Positions 15,401-23,823 of a stretch of DNA of 23,899 nucleotides are shown in pieces. Positions within the stretch are counted from its first letter, which is position 1. The number at the start of each line of letters is the position of its first letter. Both the position numbers and the translations under genes were made by a program. This DNA comes from CAYWXK01 sp964462515 (GTDB lineage Bacteria > Planctomycetota > Phycisphaerae > Sedimentisphaerales > Anaerobacaceae), in assembly GCA_964462515.1 (NCBI GenBank), contig CAYWXK010000052.1:1-23899 (forward strand), in the 5' to 3' direction. The notes beneath the pieces are model-generated. The model was not told where the DNA came from and did not search any database. It saw only the letters and a list, made by a program, of their open reading frames with translations.

Positions 15401-15429
15401 TTGCATATCCCGCCCGATTGTGCTATACT
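15401..15429 (+). promoter_or_regulatory. Sigma-70-type promoter for the GLUG-repeat gene
   Basis: TTGCAT (15401-15406), a 17-base spacer, and TATACT (15424-15429). Transcription would begin near 15436, about 110 nt before the chosen start. Confidence 0.65.
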
Positions 15430-15545
15430 TCTTTTTATATAACGCTGTCTATGAGGGACCTATGCGGATAAGTCGTCCCGCCAGCCAGTCTGTTCCGTCA
15501 GTTGCCGGCTCGAATTTGCCTATTGGTGGATTGGAGGATAGAAAA

Positions 15546-17078
15546 ATGGTTGGAACGAGAACTTCAAACCTGCTGCACAGAATCACTATACTCTTGATTA
15601 TCTGCTGTTTGGTGACGGTCGGCTTATGCGTCCATACTGCTGCGGCTTTAGATGGCTCAGGCACTCCGCAAGACCCCTATCGGATAGAGTCGCTGGCGGA
15701 TTTTGACGAGTTTGCGGCTGACCCGAATTACTGGTCTGGCTTCACCCGCCTGGAAACCGATGTCAATCTGGCCGGGCGAACCTACTCCACCGCCGTTATC
15801 GCCCCGGATGTTAATAATTCCAATTGGTGGTTTCAAGGCACTGCCTTTACTGGCGTCTTCAACGGAAACGAACATAAGATAATAGGGCTGACCATCGATG
15901 ACGGTGGGACCGGTAACGATTTTCTTGGGCTGTTCGGCTTTATCGATGACGGCGAAGTCAACAACCTTGGTCTTGAAGGTGTTTCTATAAGCGGTGATGA
16001 ATATGTCGGCGGCTTGGTGGGGCACAATGGTGGCGATATCTCAAACTGCTATTCTACCGGAGATGTAAATGGTTTCGAGTATGTTGGCGGCTTGGTGGGG
16101 TATAATATAGGCATTATCTCAAACTGCTATTCTACTGGCGATGTCAACGGACTTTATCGTGTCGGCGGCCTTGTGGGGTGGAATTGGGAAGAAGGCAGTG
16201 TCTCGAACTGCTATTCTATCGGTGATGTAAGCGGTGTTGGCAATGTCGGCGGGTTGGTGGGAGATAATTATGGCAATGTATCGAACTGCTATTCTACCAG
16301 CGATGTCAGCGGAGAACACAAGGTCGGCGGCTTAGTGGGGAGTAATGAATGGGGCTCTGTCTCGAACTGCTATTCTACCGGCGATGTGAGCGGCGATTGG
16401 TATGTCGGCGGGCTGGTGGGGATAAATTCTGGCAGTATCTCAAACTGCCATTCTAAAGGTCATGTAAGTGGTGATTACTTCGTTGGTGGCCTGGTGGGGG
16501 CAACTTGGGGCATTATCTCAAACTGCTATTCTACCGGCTCTGTCAGGGGAACGAACTGGTGTGCTGGCGGACTGGTGGGGGATAATATCAGCAGTCTCTC
16601 GAACTGCTATTCTACTGGCGATGTCAACGGACTTTATGGTGTCGGCGGCCTGGTGGGACAAAACGGTTTGTTGACGGGTGGTTATCCTTCTTTTAAGCGC
16701 CCAGGGTACTTATTCAATAGCTATTCTACCGGCAGTGTTCAGGGAGCTTCGGATGTCGGCGGATTAGTTGGGTATAACCTATGTGGAGACATCGAGAGGA
16801 CTTTCTGGGATGTCCAAACCAGCGGCGAACCTAATATGTGTGGCAATCCTGAAGACCCCAACTGTGACAACTCCTACGGCAAAAGGACTGCCGAAATGCA
16901 GACAAGAAGCACCTTTACCAATGCCGGCTGGGACTTTGTTGAAGTCTGGGGTATTGGTGAGAACCAGACGTATCCGTATTTGAGGTTTGCACCGGCTGGT
17001 GATTTTAACTATGACAAAAAGGTTGACCTTTTTGACCTTGCGATTCTGGCCTCACACTGGTTGGAAGAAAGAAAGTGA
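15546..17078 (+). CDS. Exported GLUG-repeat protein with dockerin-like C-terminus
   Basis: 510 residues from the ATG at 15546, chosen because GGAGGA lies 7-8 bases upstream and the signal peptide (TSNLLHRITILLIICCLVTV...HTAAA) starts there; the frame stays open back to 15420, but that start would fall inside the promoter. After DGSGTPQDPYRIESLADFDE it carries about ten GLUG-type repeats of roughly 32 residues (YVGGLVGYN, then ISNCYSTGDV), followed by FWDVQTSG and a C-terminal Ca-binding motif DFNYDKKVDLFDLAILASHW. GLUG repeats occur in surface adhesins and IgA-peptidase-like proteins, probably forming beta-structures. The C-terminal motif matches the end of the giant LamG protein, suggesting a shared sorting or anchoring role. 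Repeats are near-identical at DNA level, so the copy number may vary. Binding partner unknown. Confidence 0.88.
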   Translation: MVGTRTSNLLHRITILLIICCLVTVGLCVHTAAALDGSGTPQDPYRIESLADFDEFAADPNYWSGFTRLETDVNLAGRTYSTAVIAPDVNNSNWWFQGTAFTGVFNGNEHKIIGLTIDDGGTGNDFLGLFGFIDDGEVNNLGLEGVSISGDEYVGGLVGHNGGDISNCYSTGDVNGFEYVGGLVGYNIGIISNCYSTGDVNGLYRVGGLVGWNWEEGSVSNCYSIGDVSGVGNVGGLVGDNYGNVSNCYSTSDVSGEHKVGGLVGSNEWGSVSNCYSTGDVSGDWYVGGLVGINSGSISNCHSKGHVSGDYFVGGLVGATWGIISNCYSTGSVRGTNWCAGGLVGDNISSLSNCYSTGDVNGLYGVGGLVGQNGLLTGGYPSFKRPGYLFNSYSTGSVQGASDVGGLVGYNLCGDIERTFWDVQTSGEPNMCGNPEDPNCDNSYGKRTAEMQTRSTFTNAGWDFVEVWGIGENQTYPYLRFAPAGDFNYDKKVDLFDLAILASHWLEERK

Positions 17079-17146
17079 GACTGACCCCCGACCCCTGACC
17101 CCTGACTACTACGAAATACGAACCACGAATCACTAGCAACGAAACA
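17079..17146. repeat. Degenerate tandem words before the mtfA start
   Basis: GACCCCCGACCCCTGACCCC-type words followed by ACGAAATACGAACCACGAAT fill the 68-base gap. No Shine-Dalgarno is visible before the mtfA ATG. Confidence 0.5.
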
Positions 17147-17908
17147 ATGTTTGGACTAAAAAAATTGCGGCGAAATCGGCTGGCCGGCAAGCCATTCCCT
17201 AACGAGTGGCTGGCAATTATCGAAAGAAATGTCCCTTATTACAGACGCCTGCCCTCAGCAGATAAAGAAGAGCTAAAACGCCACATCCTTATCTTTCTCG
17301 GCGAAAAACGCTTCGAGGGCTGTGGCGGCCTGAAAATTACAGACGAAATTAAACTTACAATCGCAGCCCAGGCCTGCATCCTTCTATTGCACCGCAAAAC
17401 CGACTATTATCCCGGCCTTTCCTCCATACTTGTATATCCTGCTGCATACGTAGCCCGCAAAATCCAATATCTCCCGGGCGGTGTCGTTGTCGAAGGCCAG
17501 GACGTCCGCGCAGGCGAATCCTGGCACCGCGGCTCAGTCGTCCTCTCCTGGGATGATGTCCGCCGAAGCGCCGCCGACATCCACAATGGCCACAATATCG
17601 TCTTTCACGAATTCGCACACCAGCTCGACAGTTCTGCCGGCAGGCGCGACAGCACCCCGGTCCTTCACAGCCCCTCTTCCTTTATCACCTGGGCCCGTAT
17701 CCTCCAAAAAGACTACCAAAAGCTACAGTGGGAGGTTACCAGCAATCGTGATACTCTTCTGGATACTTATGGCGCCACAAATCCCGCCGAATTCTTCGCC
17801 GTAGCCACTGAATGTTTCTTCGAGCTGCCCAAAGAACTGCAAAAATTCCACACTGAACTTTACCAGGAGCTAAAGCTATTCTACCAGCAAGACCCCGCCA
17901 GACTATAG
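17147..17908 (+). CDS. mtfA: MtfA-like zinc metallopeptidase (family M90)
   Basis: 253 residues, the usual MtfA length, with no signal peptide, so cytoplasmic. Family features: the N-terminal WLAIIERNVPYYRRLPSADK and FLGEKRFEGCGGLKITDEIK, SSILVYPAAYV, and the zinc site HEFAHQLD (His154, Glu155, His158) with the downstream Glu in PAEFFAVATECFFE (around 215). In Escherichia coli, MtfA binds the repressor Mlc and so affects glucose PTS genes, and has aminopeptidase activity. No Mlc is visible here, so the role in this organism is open. The ATG lacks a clear ribosome-binding site. It follows the GLUG gene by 68 bp and may be in the same transcript, though the two are unlikely to share a function. 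Confidence 0.9.
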   Translation: MFGLKKLRRNRLAGKPFPNEWLAIIERNVPYYRRLPSADKEELKRHILIFLGEKRFEGCGGLKITDEIKLTIAAQACILLLHRKTDYYPGLSSILVYPAAYVARKIQYLPGGVVVEGQDVRAGESWHRGSVVLSWDDVRRSAADIHNGHNIVFHEFAHQLDSSAGRRDSTPVLHSPSSFITWARILQKDYQKLQWEVTSNRDTLLDTYGATNPAEFFAVATECFFELPKELQKFHTELYQELKLFYQQDPARL

Positions 17909-17936
17909 AATCACCTCTGAAATCACGCAATTGGGC

Positions 17937-17965
17937 TTGACAAAGGGGCTTAGAGCTGTTATAAT
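17937..17965 (+). promoter_or_regulatory. Consensus sigma-70 promoter for the small lipoprotein
   Basis: TTGACA (17937-17942), a 17-base spacer, and TATAAT (17960-17965): a perfect match to both hexamers and the ideal spacing. The leader (about 17972-18056) contains TTGTCC twice (17998-18003, 18011-18016) and CAGGT/ACCTG that can pair (17980-17984, 18026-18030). Confidence 0.8.
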
Positions 17966-18056
17966 ATAAATAAATATGACAGGTTTTTGCGGGGCAGTTG
18001 TCCAAAGCGATTGTCCGATAAATACACCTGCTTTATGATTTCAAGAAGGGGAAACG

Positions 18057-18275
18057 ATGAAAGGCAGCTTTTTATGTAAGGCGATTTTGGCGTTTGTTTT
18101 TTGCGCTTTGGCTTTTCTGCTCTGTAGTTGTGCGCAGCTCGGCGAACCCACGGCAGAAGGCAGTCAAAGGCACGAGCGTGTCCTTCGCATTAACCAATCG
18201 GAGCTGATGTCGGATATAGACAAGATGCTATTGCTTGACCAGCCAAGTAATCTGACCGATAAAAGAATACCTTGA
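18057..18275 (+). CDS. Small lipoprotein of unknown function
   Basis: 72 residues with AAGGGG six bases before the ATG. The N-terminus is a lipoprotein signal: KGSFLCKAILAFVFCALAFL, then LCSCAQ with the likely lipidated Cys at residue 25. The mature part is only about 48 residues, hydrophilic, and ends LLDQPSNLTDKRIP. It has its own perfect sigma-70 promoter, so it is probably expressed strongly. I know no named family; similar small lipoproteins with a DKxLxLDxPSxLT ending seem to occur in this lineage, from memory only. Stop at 18273-18275, then the minus-strand tRNA. Confidence 0.7.
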   Translation: MKGSFLCKAILAFVFCALAFLLCSCAQLGEPTAEGSQRHERVLRINQSELMSDIDKMLLLDQPSNLTDKRIP

Positions 18276-18327
18276 TGCCCGCAGCCTACAAAAACGCACG
18301 GGACGCTCTTGCCGGTTAATAAAGAAA

Positions 18328-18401
<74 letters not shown>

Positions 18402-18604
18402 ATCATTCATAGTAACTCCTACTATTATATAGATTGCATAACAAACACACTTTGCATCGCTGCCGCCATTTGTAAATTATACCCGGGACTCTAATCTTAT
18501 CAAGAGTAAAACCGCTCGCGATGCCATACCTATGAAGAGCGAAAAGTCAAAAACAATTCTCCCAACCATCATTTCCTTGACCAAGGCGAAGAGCAGGCAT
18601 CAGG

Positions 18605-20350
18605 TTACCGCTGGAAAACCAGCCGGCCATCAAGATATGTCTTGAGCACTTGAGTGTCCTTGATGGCATCCACAGGACAGGTAAGTAAATCGGTGTCCAC
18701 GACTATAAAATCAGCCAATTTACCTTTTTCGAGCGAGCCGACGTCTTTTTCCTCAAATAGAGCCAGAGCACAATTAATCGTGTAGAAACGAATGGTTTGC
18801 TCACGGGTAAGAGCCTCTTCAGGATGAAGCTGGCCATCATACCATTTTGCCCGGCGTGTGATGGCAGTCCACATACCCAAGAATGGATTGTATGGATTTA
18901 TCGAACGCAGGGAACCAATCTTTTGCATGTGGTCGGAACCGCCTGCGGCGATGCCGCCGGACTCAACGATGCTTTTTAATGGTTGAAAGTAGCGAAGCCG
19001 TTCATAGCCAAAGTGCTTGACGAGAGTTCTTGTATCCAGATAAAGCCAGGCCGGCTGGATTAGCGGAATTGCTCCCAGTCCGGCAACCTTTTCCACCGCT
19101 TCGGCGCTCATAAAGTTAGAATGAGTTATACAAGGCCTCATTTTTTGAATCGGTGTCGTCTTGTTTATTTCCTCATAGACTTCAAGCAAAGTATGAACAG
19201 CGCCGTCTCCCACCGAGTGAGCAGTGAACTGAAGTCCGCATTCAGTCGCCGTCCGCACCATTGGCAGCAGCCGCTCTTTGGGAATAAAAAGGACGCCGCG
19301 ATAGTTGGGGTCGTCTATCGCATAAATCTTGCTCACGCCCCACGGCTCTCGCATATACGCACTACCGGTCAACATTCCGCCATCGAGAAATACTTTAACG
19401 CCGATGATACGGAGCTTATGGCCACCTTGTCTGAGCGGGTTTTGTGCAACCTCGCGAATGCGTTTTTCTACCTCTTCAATGGAACCGATTGTATCGATGT
19501 GCTGCTGAGCCGATATGCGAATAGTCAAATCGTTACTTTTAAGCATCTTCTCATAGAGTCTAAGATTTGATTCCGTTGATGAGCCGTCGCAAATACCCGT
19601 AATGCCGGCAGAGTTATAGTCCTTGAACAGTTTGACTAATTGTTGATAACGGTCCTGCCCAGTTGGTTCCTTGCCCGAAGCCTGACTCTTTATATAACGA
19701 TTGCAGCCGCGATGAATACCTGTAGGTTCGCCGGTTTTCGGGTCCTTTTCAATATAGCCCGGGCCTCCGTCAGTTACCCGGAAGTTTCTGTCAATATTGC
19801 TAAGTTTCAACGCCAGACTATTGAGCGAGGCATCGGGTCCGGTGCGAAAAACAGCAGGATTCTTCGGAGCAACACTATCGAGCTCTTCTTTGGTGGGATA
19901 GCGCTGCTCTCGAAGCCGCGTAATGAAAACCTGCTCGACGATAATCCACTGGCCGTCTTCGAGTATCCCGGCACGCATCTTAATATAGTCCAGAACATCG
20001 CCAATTGAATCCATTTGTGGAATTGGATGGTCAAACTCCGTCATACACGCTTCGCAGGGATGGACGTGAGTGTCGATTAGCCCCGGCAAAACCATCTTAC
20101 CACCGACATCCAGCATTTCGGTGCGGCTGGACTTCAACTGCAAGATGTCCTCGTTACCGCCGACGCCTACAATCTTATTGCCTTTGATGGCCATCGCCTG
20201 GCGAATGGAAAAATCTGAATCCACGGTAACAATTTTGCCATTGTACACAATCAAATCCGCTTCTAGCGCAGGAAGCGGACTCGCCAGACCAAACACTAAC
20301 ACCAACACTGTTATCTGGACTCTCAGAAGAGCCGGAGCAGCTTTCCTCAT
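18605..20350 (-). CDS. Exported YtcJ-like metal-dependent amidohydrolase
   Basis: 581 residues; GGAG lies about 7 bases before the ATG. A signal peptide (RKAAPALLRVQITVLVLVFG..PLPA) is followed by the amidohydrolase core: ADLIVYNGKIVTVDSDFS, GLIDTHVHP with metal His95/His97, KVFLDGGMLTGSAYM, HSVGDGAVHTLL, ITHSNFMS, GGSDH, and the C-terminal LADFIVVDTDLL. This is the Amidohydro_3 / N-substituted formamide deformylase-like group, which hydrolyses C-N bonds; the substrate cannot be read from sequence. Most relatives in bacteria have an exported or lipoprotein form in catabolic regions. It is followed upstream (minus strand) by the GH20 gene 94 bp away, with a palindromic repeat in the gap, so co-transcription is uncertain. 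Confidence 0.9.
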   Translation of the reverse strand: MRKAAPALLRVQITVLVLVFGLASPLPALEADLIVYNGKIVTVDSDFSIRQAMAIKGNKIVGVGGNEDILQLKSSRTEMLDVGGKMVLPGLIDTHVHPCEACMTEFDHPIPQMDSIGDVLDYIKMRAGILEDGQWIIVEQVFITRLREQRYPTKEELDSVAPKNPAVFRTGPDASLNSLALKLSNIDRNFRVTDGGPGYIEKDPKTGEPTGIHRGCNRYIKSQASGKEPTGQDRYQQLVKLFKDYNSAGITGICDGSSTESNLRLYEKMLKSNDLTIRISAQQHIDTIGSIEEVEKRIREVAQNPLRQGGHKLRIIGVKVFLDGGMLTGSAYMREPWGVSKIYAIDDPNYRGVLFIPKERLLPMVRTATECGLQFTAHSVGDGAVHTLLEVYEEINKTTPIQKMRPCITHSNFMSAEAVEKVAGLGAIPLIQPAWLYLDTRTLVKHFGYERLRYFQPLKSIVESGGIAAGGSDHMQKIGSLRSINPYNPFLGMWTAITRRAKWYDGQLHPEEALTREQTIRFYTINCALALFEEKDVGSLEKGKLADFIVVDTDLLTCPVDAIKDTQVLKTYLDGRLVFQR

Positions 20351-20382
20351 CTTTCAACTCCATATCAGGATAGAATTAACTT

Positions 20383-20416
20383 CGTTAGAAAGCCCCGTCC
20401 CGTGTTTTAACACGGG
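20383..20416. repeat. Palindromic repeat between amidohydrolase and GH20 genes
   Basis: Contains GTTAGAAAGCCCCGTCCCGT, which recurs at 21657-21676. CCCGTGTT (20399-20406) pairs with AACACGGG (20409-20416) as a tight hairpin. Confidence 0.75.
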
Positions 20417-20444
20417 GTAAAATACCCAGAGCGAATCTCCGCCT

Positions 20445-21461
20445 TTATCTAAAACAACTTGTAGCATAAACTATCGGCTCAAACGTTGCCAATTTTTTCA
20501 TTGGAACAGCTCCCCAGGTGGTATTCAGATGTCCGAGCATTTTAGCGTTGTTTAGACCGCGAGAATATTTAATGAACGCCTTGGTAGCTTCTAATTTGCG
20601 CCAACCAGCCGGCCACACCCGAAAGCCTTTTTCCAGAAACATAGGTATAGACTCGTAATTATCCCGAGATTCGTAGTGCCAATCGCAGATTATTATATCT
20701 TTGGGGATTAGGTCAACCGCTCCAGCGGTATCATTGGCACTACTTTCCCACTTACCATAATCTATTTTGCGGGCGTCAATCAGACGGTCACCCCACATAA
20801 GCATTTCAAGCTTATGTTTTTTAACCAAGTGCTCGTAATAGTCATTTACCGCCTTGGCAAAAAGCTCGGCTTTATCTTTACCCTTGCAGCGTGGACAGGT
20901 GTCCTCACCTATAAGAAAAACTTCATCCATTCCCACGTGGAAAGCATCGGGTTCAAAAGCGTCAATAAGCTCGTCCATAAGGTCAAATACTACCTGATTG
21001 ACTTCCGGATGAAGCGGACACCAGCTTCGACAATAGATTCCTTCGTTGTTAGGGTATTGGCCGGTGGTCTCATCGAATTGAGGATAATTAACCAATAAAG
21101 GAAAAGTGTATTTGCTCCACGACTGATGGCCTAAACATTGAAATTGCGGGATAAGGCGAATATGATGCTTTCTGCATTCAGCAACCAGCTTTTTGATTTG
21201 CTCTTTTTTGCTGGGATTGGCTGCTCGTAACTGTGTGTGAGACTGATATTCGTATCCGTAATTTATCTCTGCTATAATTACATTGATACCGAGACCCGCC
21301 AGTTCGCCTACAACTTCAGTTAGTTGCTCAGTTTTGTCTTGAGTTGTCATGAGGATGTGGACGCCTCGCCAGGGCAGAAATTGCTTTGAAGGAGGTGCGC
21401 TTGATGCGAATAGAATCGGGAATATGCATATTAGAAATATAAAGAATAAAGCTCTTCTCAT
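20445..21461 (-). CDS. Exported GH20-type glycosidase (beta-N-acetylhexosaminidase-like)
   Basis: 338 residues; AGGAGA lies 7 bases before the ATG. Signal peptide RRALFFIFLICIFPILFASS. The barrel begins at WRGVHILM and continues with GINVIIAEINYGYEYQSH, HHIRLIPQFQCLGHQSWSKY, and the catalytic pair in FHVGMDEVF (Asp179-Glu180), then MLMWGDRLID and IIICDWHYE. The Asp-Glu pair is the GH20 signature for substrate-assisted removal of N-acetylhexosamine. The N-terminal non-catalytic domain common in GH20 is absent, so it is a minimal catalytic form. A CPRC motif (189-192) after the catalytic pair might bind a metal or form a disulfide. It sits in a glycan-degradation block with GH43 and the amidohydrolase. 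The exact linkage cleaved is not certain. Confidence 0.85.
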   Translation of the reverse strand: MRRALFFIFLICIFPILFASSAPPSKQFLPWRGVHILMTTQDKTEQLTEVVGELAGLGINVIIAEINYGYEYQSHTQLRAANPSKKEQIKKLVAECRKHHIRLIPQFQCLGHQSWSKYTFPLLVNYPQFDETTGQYPNNEGIYCRSWCPLHPEVNQVVFDLMDELIDAFEPDAFHVGMDEVFLIGEDTCPRCKGKDKAELFAKAVNDYYEHLVKKHKLEMLMWGDRLIDARKIDYGKWESSANDTAGAVDLIPKDIIICDWHYESRDNYESIPMFLEKGFRVWPAGWRKLEATKAFIKYSRGLNNAKMLGHLNTTWGAVPMKKLATFEPIVYATSCFR

Positions 21462-21773
21462 AGTAAAATCTCCTGACTCATTCTTTCATAACTGCGATTG
21501 CAACATAATTATTATACCGTGATGGAGTAAACAAATACAGTAATTTCGCCGCTGGTCCGGTATCAAGATTGACGCATAAACACGGTTCAGTGTTGAAAAA
21601 TACCCTGTCGCTCGGCTCTTTTACAAAAATATGCATAGCTGCGACTGATTTACTCCGTTAGAAAGCCCCGTCCCGTCGGGGTCAGCTTTCTAACGGAGTT
21701 TACTCTGCCAAAAATTGTGGATAAAAAAGAGCTGATATCGTGCGTAAGCTCCTGATGATACACAATTTGACAC
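21462..21773. other. Intergenic region with large palindrome and probable GH20 promoter
   Basis: 312 bp. On the minus strand a TATAAT lies at 21511-21516 (ATTATA on plus), about 50 bp upstream of the GH20 start, without a good -35. A 15-bp-stem palindrome occupies 21652-21699. Nothing else is recognisable. Confidence 0.55.
21652..21699. repeat. Long perfect inverted repeat (possible cruciform or REP-like element)
   Basis: ACTCCGTTAGAAAGC (21652-21666) pairs perfectly with GCTTTCTAACGGAGT (21685-21699): 15 bp of stem around an 18-base centre that itself contains CCCCG-TCCCGT-CGGGG. Its left arm is shared with 20384-20403. It could also act as a bidirectional terminator, but lacks a T-run. Confidence 0.85.
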
Positions 21774-21847
21774 CGCGCCCGGCAGGAATCGAACCTGCAA
21801 CCTTCGGATTCGAAGTCCGGCACTCTATCCAATTGAGCTACGGGCGC
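21774..21847 (-). tRNA. tRNA-Arg (anticodon TCG)
   Basis: Minus-strand cloverleaf: acceptor GCGCCCG/CGGGCGC, D arm GCTC/GAGT, anticodon loop CTTCGAA giving TCG, T arm GCAGG-TTCGATT-CCTGC, discriminator G, no encoded CCA. The end of the anticodon stem has one C-A mismatch (27-43). It is very similar to the tRNA-Arg(ACG) at 18328-18401 in D and T arms. Confidence 0.94.
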
Positions 21848-21892
21848 ATTTGTTTTAAGTGCCTGTAATATAACAACTTCACACACTTACTG

Positions 21893-22015
21893 TCAACCGT
21901 TTAGAATAGCCGAATTGGGCGCGCGCCAAAATCGATCCAAAATTACAGCGTCATTTGCGGCCCTTTCTTGTTCAGCAGGTGTATTCAGGATTATATATCC
22001 TTTTAACTTTGGCAT
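21893..22015 (-). other. Possible 40-residue reading frame, uncertain
   Basis: ATG at 22013-22015 to TGA at 21893-21895; reads PKLKGYIILNTPAEQERAAN, then DRFWRAPNSAILNG. The composition looks protein-like, but I see no ribosome site and no family. It may be a remnant in the 293-bp gap between tRNA-Arg(TCG) and GH43. The gap otherwise holds nothing I recognise. Confidence 0.2.
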
Positions 22016-22140
22016 AGCTATCGCTAAGTGGCGGTGCCCTATTCAACTACAAAACACATCCTTGGACGATTTCCAGCATACCAACTACCCGCCCCTAACA
22101 AAGCCGAATTGACAATTCCGATAGAATTACTTTGTCACAT

Positions 22141-23748
22141 TTACCCACCCGCCGGTACAGGGTCTTCATGACGCGGCTGTTCCACGCTGATTTCATCGCT
22201 CACGCGATAGTAGTCGAAGTCCACGAATCCGCCTGTGGTCTTGGTCGCGAAGTTGAACAACCCGAAGCGGTAGCCCATGAAGTGCGGCAGGGTGTAGGCC
22301 ATATGTAGGACTGCGCCGATCTTCGTCCATGCCTTGCCGTCTAGGCTGTAGTAAAAATAGGCTTTGTCCGTACGATCCCTGAAGTCGCAGTCGATCTTGA
22401 GATACACGGTTTGCTGCTTGATTGGAACGCTCTCGATCTCTTCGGGCGCATTAGATTGGGCACTAACCATGACGATTGACTTGCTGTCGTCTTCCATTTT
22501 GACACCGACAAAGCCGTATTTCTTTTGCAGGGCGATCAATCCGGCGTAGTCTCCGTCTTTCATATTACCTACGTCGATTTTCGTGGTCGCGGAACTCACC
22601 GGGCCAAAGGTACGCTGAGTAAGTGTATTACGGGCCTGAACGACTTCCTTGTCCACCCGGCCGGTGGTCAGCCGCAGGTAACCGTTCCGTTCACCGATCG
22701 ACCAGTAGGAATTGTCAGGGTTGTGATTCCACTGCCAAGCCAGGGGTAACGGTTCGCCGGGCTTTCGATTAAATTCGTCGGAGGCCACGATATTGGCCAA
22801 GCCTCCCTGGCCGGTAGGAATATCCAAGACCATCGGCACCTTGTCATCCACACCAAGGACAGGCCAATCATCCTCCCATTTAACCGGAACCAGGTAGGGA
22901 ATTCGTCCAACCGCACTATGATCCTGGAACAGAAGGGCATACCAATCACCCTCCGGAGTGTCGATGAGGCAGCCTTGGGCAACACCCTGGTCATGAAGGA
23001 CAACCCTACCCTCATAAGGGCCGGTGATCTTGTCGGCCCGATGAACAATCTGCGTACGCATATCATTTCGCGGCCATGTGATATTCATGACATAATACTT
23101 GCCATTGATCTTGCGTAATTGCGAACCTTCAGCCGGCAAACCGATATTGGGACCGGCCACGGCGCTGGCGTTCCTGATGACCACCTCATCAAAACCCCCC
23201 GGCTTGATCGCAGAGGCATCCGCTGTCAGCTCAGTAAGGCGAAGATTACCAACACCGTAGAGCATATAGACACGTCCGTCATCATCGAAGAATAACGAGT
23301 GGTCGTGCAGTGAAGGCGCAAATGTCGCTTCTTTCCATGGGCCCTTTTCTATGTCTTTCGTGGTATATACATGAGTTCTCCCACTCGTACTGGAAAACGT
23401 TGACACATAGAAAATCCCGTCGTGGTAACGCAGGCTGCTGGCCCAGGATCCCTTACCATAGGCATTTCTGCCGTTTTCCAGTCTAAGGGCCTCATTGTCT
23501 GTCAGTATGTCGTAGGCATAACCGATCAGTCCCCAGTTGACCAGATCCTTTGACTTCATGATGGGCAAACCGGGGCTCATGTGCATGGTAGTACTGCTCA
23601 TATAATAGGTGTCGCCGACGCGGATGGCCGCGACATCCGGAACATCAGCCCAGATGATGGGATTGCGTGCCGATTTAGCGTGAACCGGCACGCCGATAAG
23701 AAACGCTACAAATGTCCATGCAAGCGTATGCAATTGACACGTATTCAT
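22141..23748 (-). CDS. Exported GH43-type glycosidase (beta-xylosidase/arabinosidase-like) with C-terminal beta-sandwich
   Basis: 535 residues from the ATG at 23746-23748; an in-frame ATG at 23784 would place 12 residues before the signal peptide (NTCQLHTLAWTFVAFLIGVP) and is less likely. The five-bladed domain begins NPIIWADVPDVAAIRVGDTY: the Asp in VPD is the probable general base (the Pro usually next to it is replaced by Val). LHDHSLFFDDDGRVYMLYG holds the Asp that tunes the acid, and PAEGSQLRKINGKYYVMNI holds the probable acid Glu. The C-terminal ~200 residues (NPGEF-like KPGEPLPLAWQWNHNPDNSYW... ATTKIDVGNMKDGDYAGLIA) resemble the GH43 C-terminal concanavalin-like domain. Role: release of xylose or arabinose units from plant-type glycans outside the cytoplasm. 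Ribosome site is weak (GGA about 10 bases upstream). Substrate not certain. Confidence 0.9.
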   Translation of the reverse strand: MNTCQLHTLAWTFVAFLIGVPVHAKSARNPIIWADVPDVAAIRVGDTYYMSSTTMHMSPGLPIMKSKDLVNWGLIGYAYDILTDNEALRLENGRNAYGKGSWASSLRYHDGIFYVSTFSSTSGRTHVYTTKDIEKGPWKEATFAPSLHDHSLFFDDDGRVYMLYGVGNLRLTELTADASAIKPGGFDEVVIRNASAVAGPNIGLPAEGSQLRKINGKYYVMNITWPRNDMRTQIVHRADKITGPYEGRVVLHDQGVAQGCLIDTPEGDWYALLFQDHSAVGRIPYLVPVKWEDDWPVLGVDDKVPMVLDIPTGQGGLANIVASDEFNRKPGEPLPLAWQWNHNPDNSYWSIGERNGYLRLTTGRVDKEVVQARNTLTQRTFGPVSSATTKIDVGNMKDGDYAGLIALQKKYGFVGVKMEDDSKSIVMVSAQSNAPEEIESVPIKQQTVYLKIDCDFRDRTDKAYFYYSLDGKAWTKIGAVLHMAYTLPHFMGYRFGLFNFATKTTGGFVDFDYYRVSDEISVEQPRHEDPVPAGG

Positions 23749-23823
23749 GATAATATATCCATTTCTTGTTCTTGGCTCTGGCATTTCTGCCGCAAATCTT
23801 CAGGATTCGACGTCATGCGCCCT

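Noticed and set aside
15244..15471. 75-residue protein MQNKPNLLNTQMN...
   Set aside because: Low-complexity repeat text with no ribosome site; it overlaps the promoter of the GLUG gene.
21650..21886. Reading frame NAPVAQLDRVPDFESEGCRF on the minus strand
   Set aside because: Spurious translation across tRNA-Arg(TCG).
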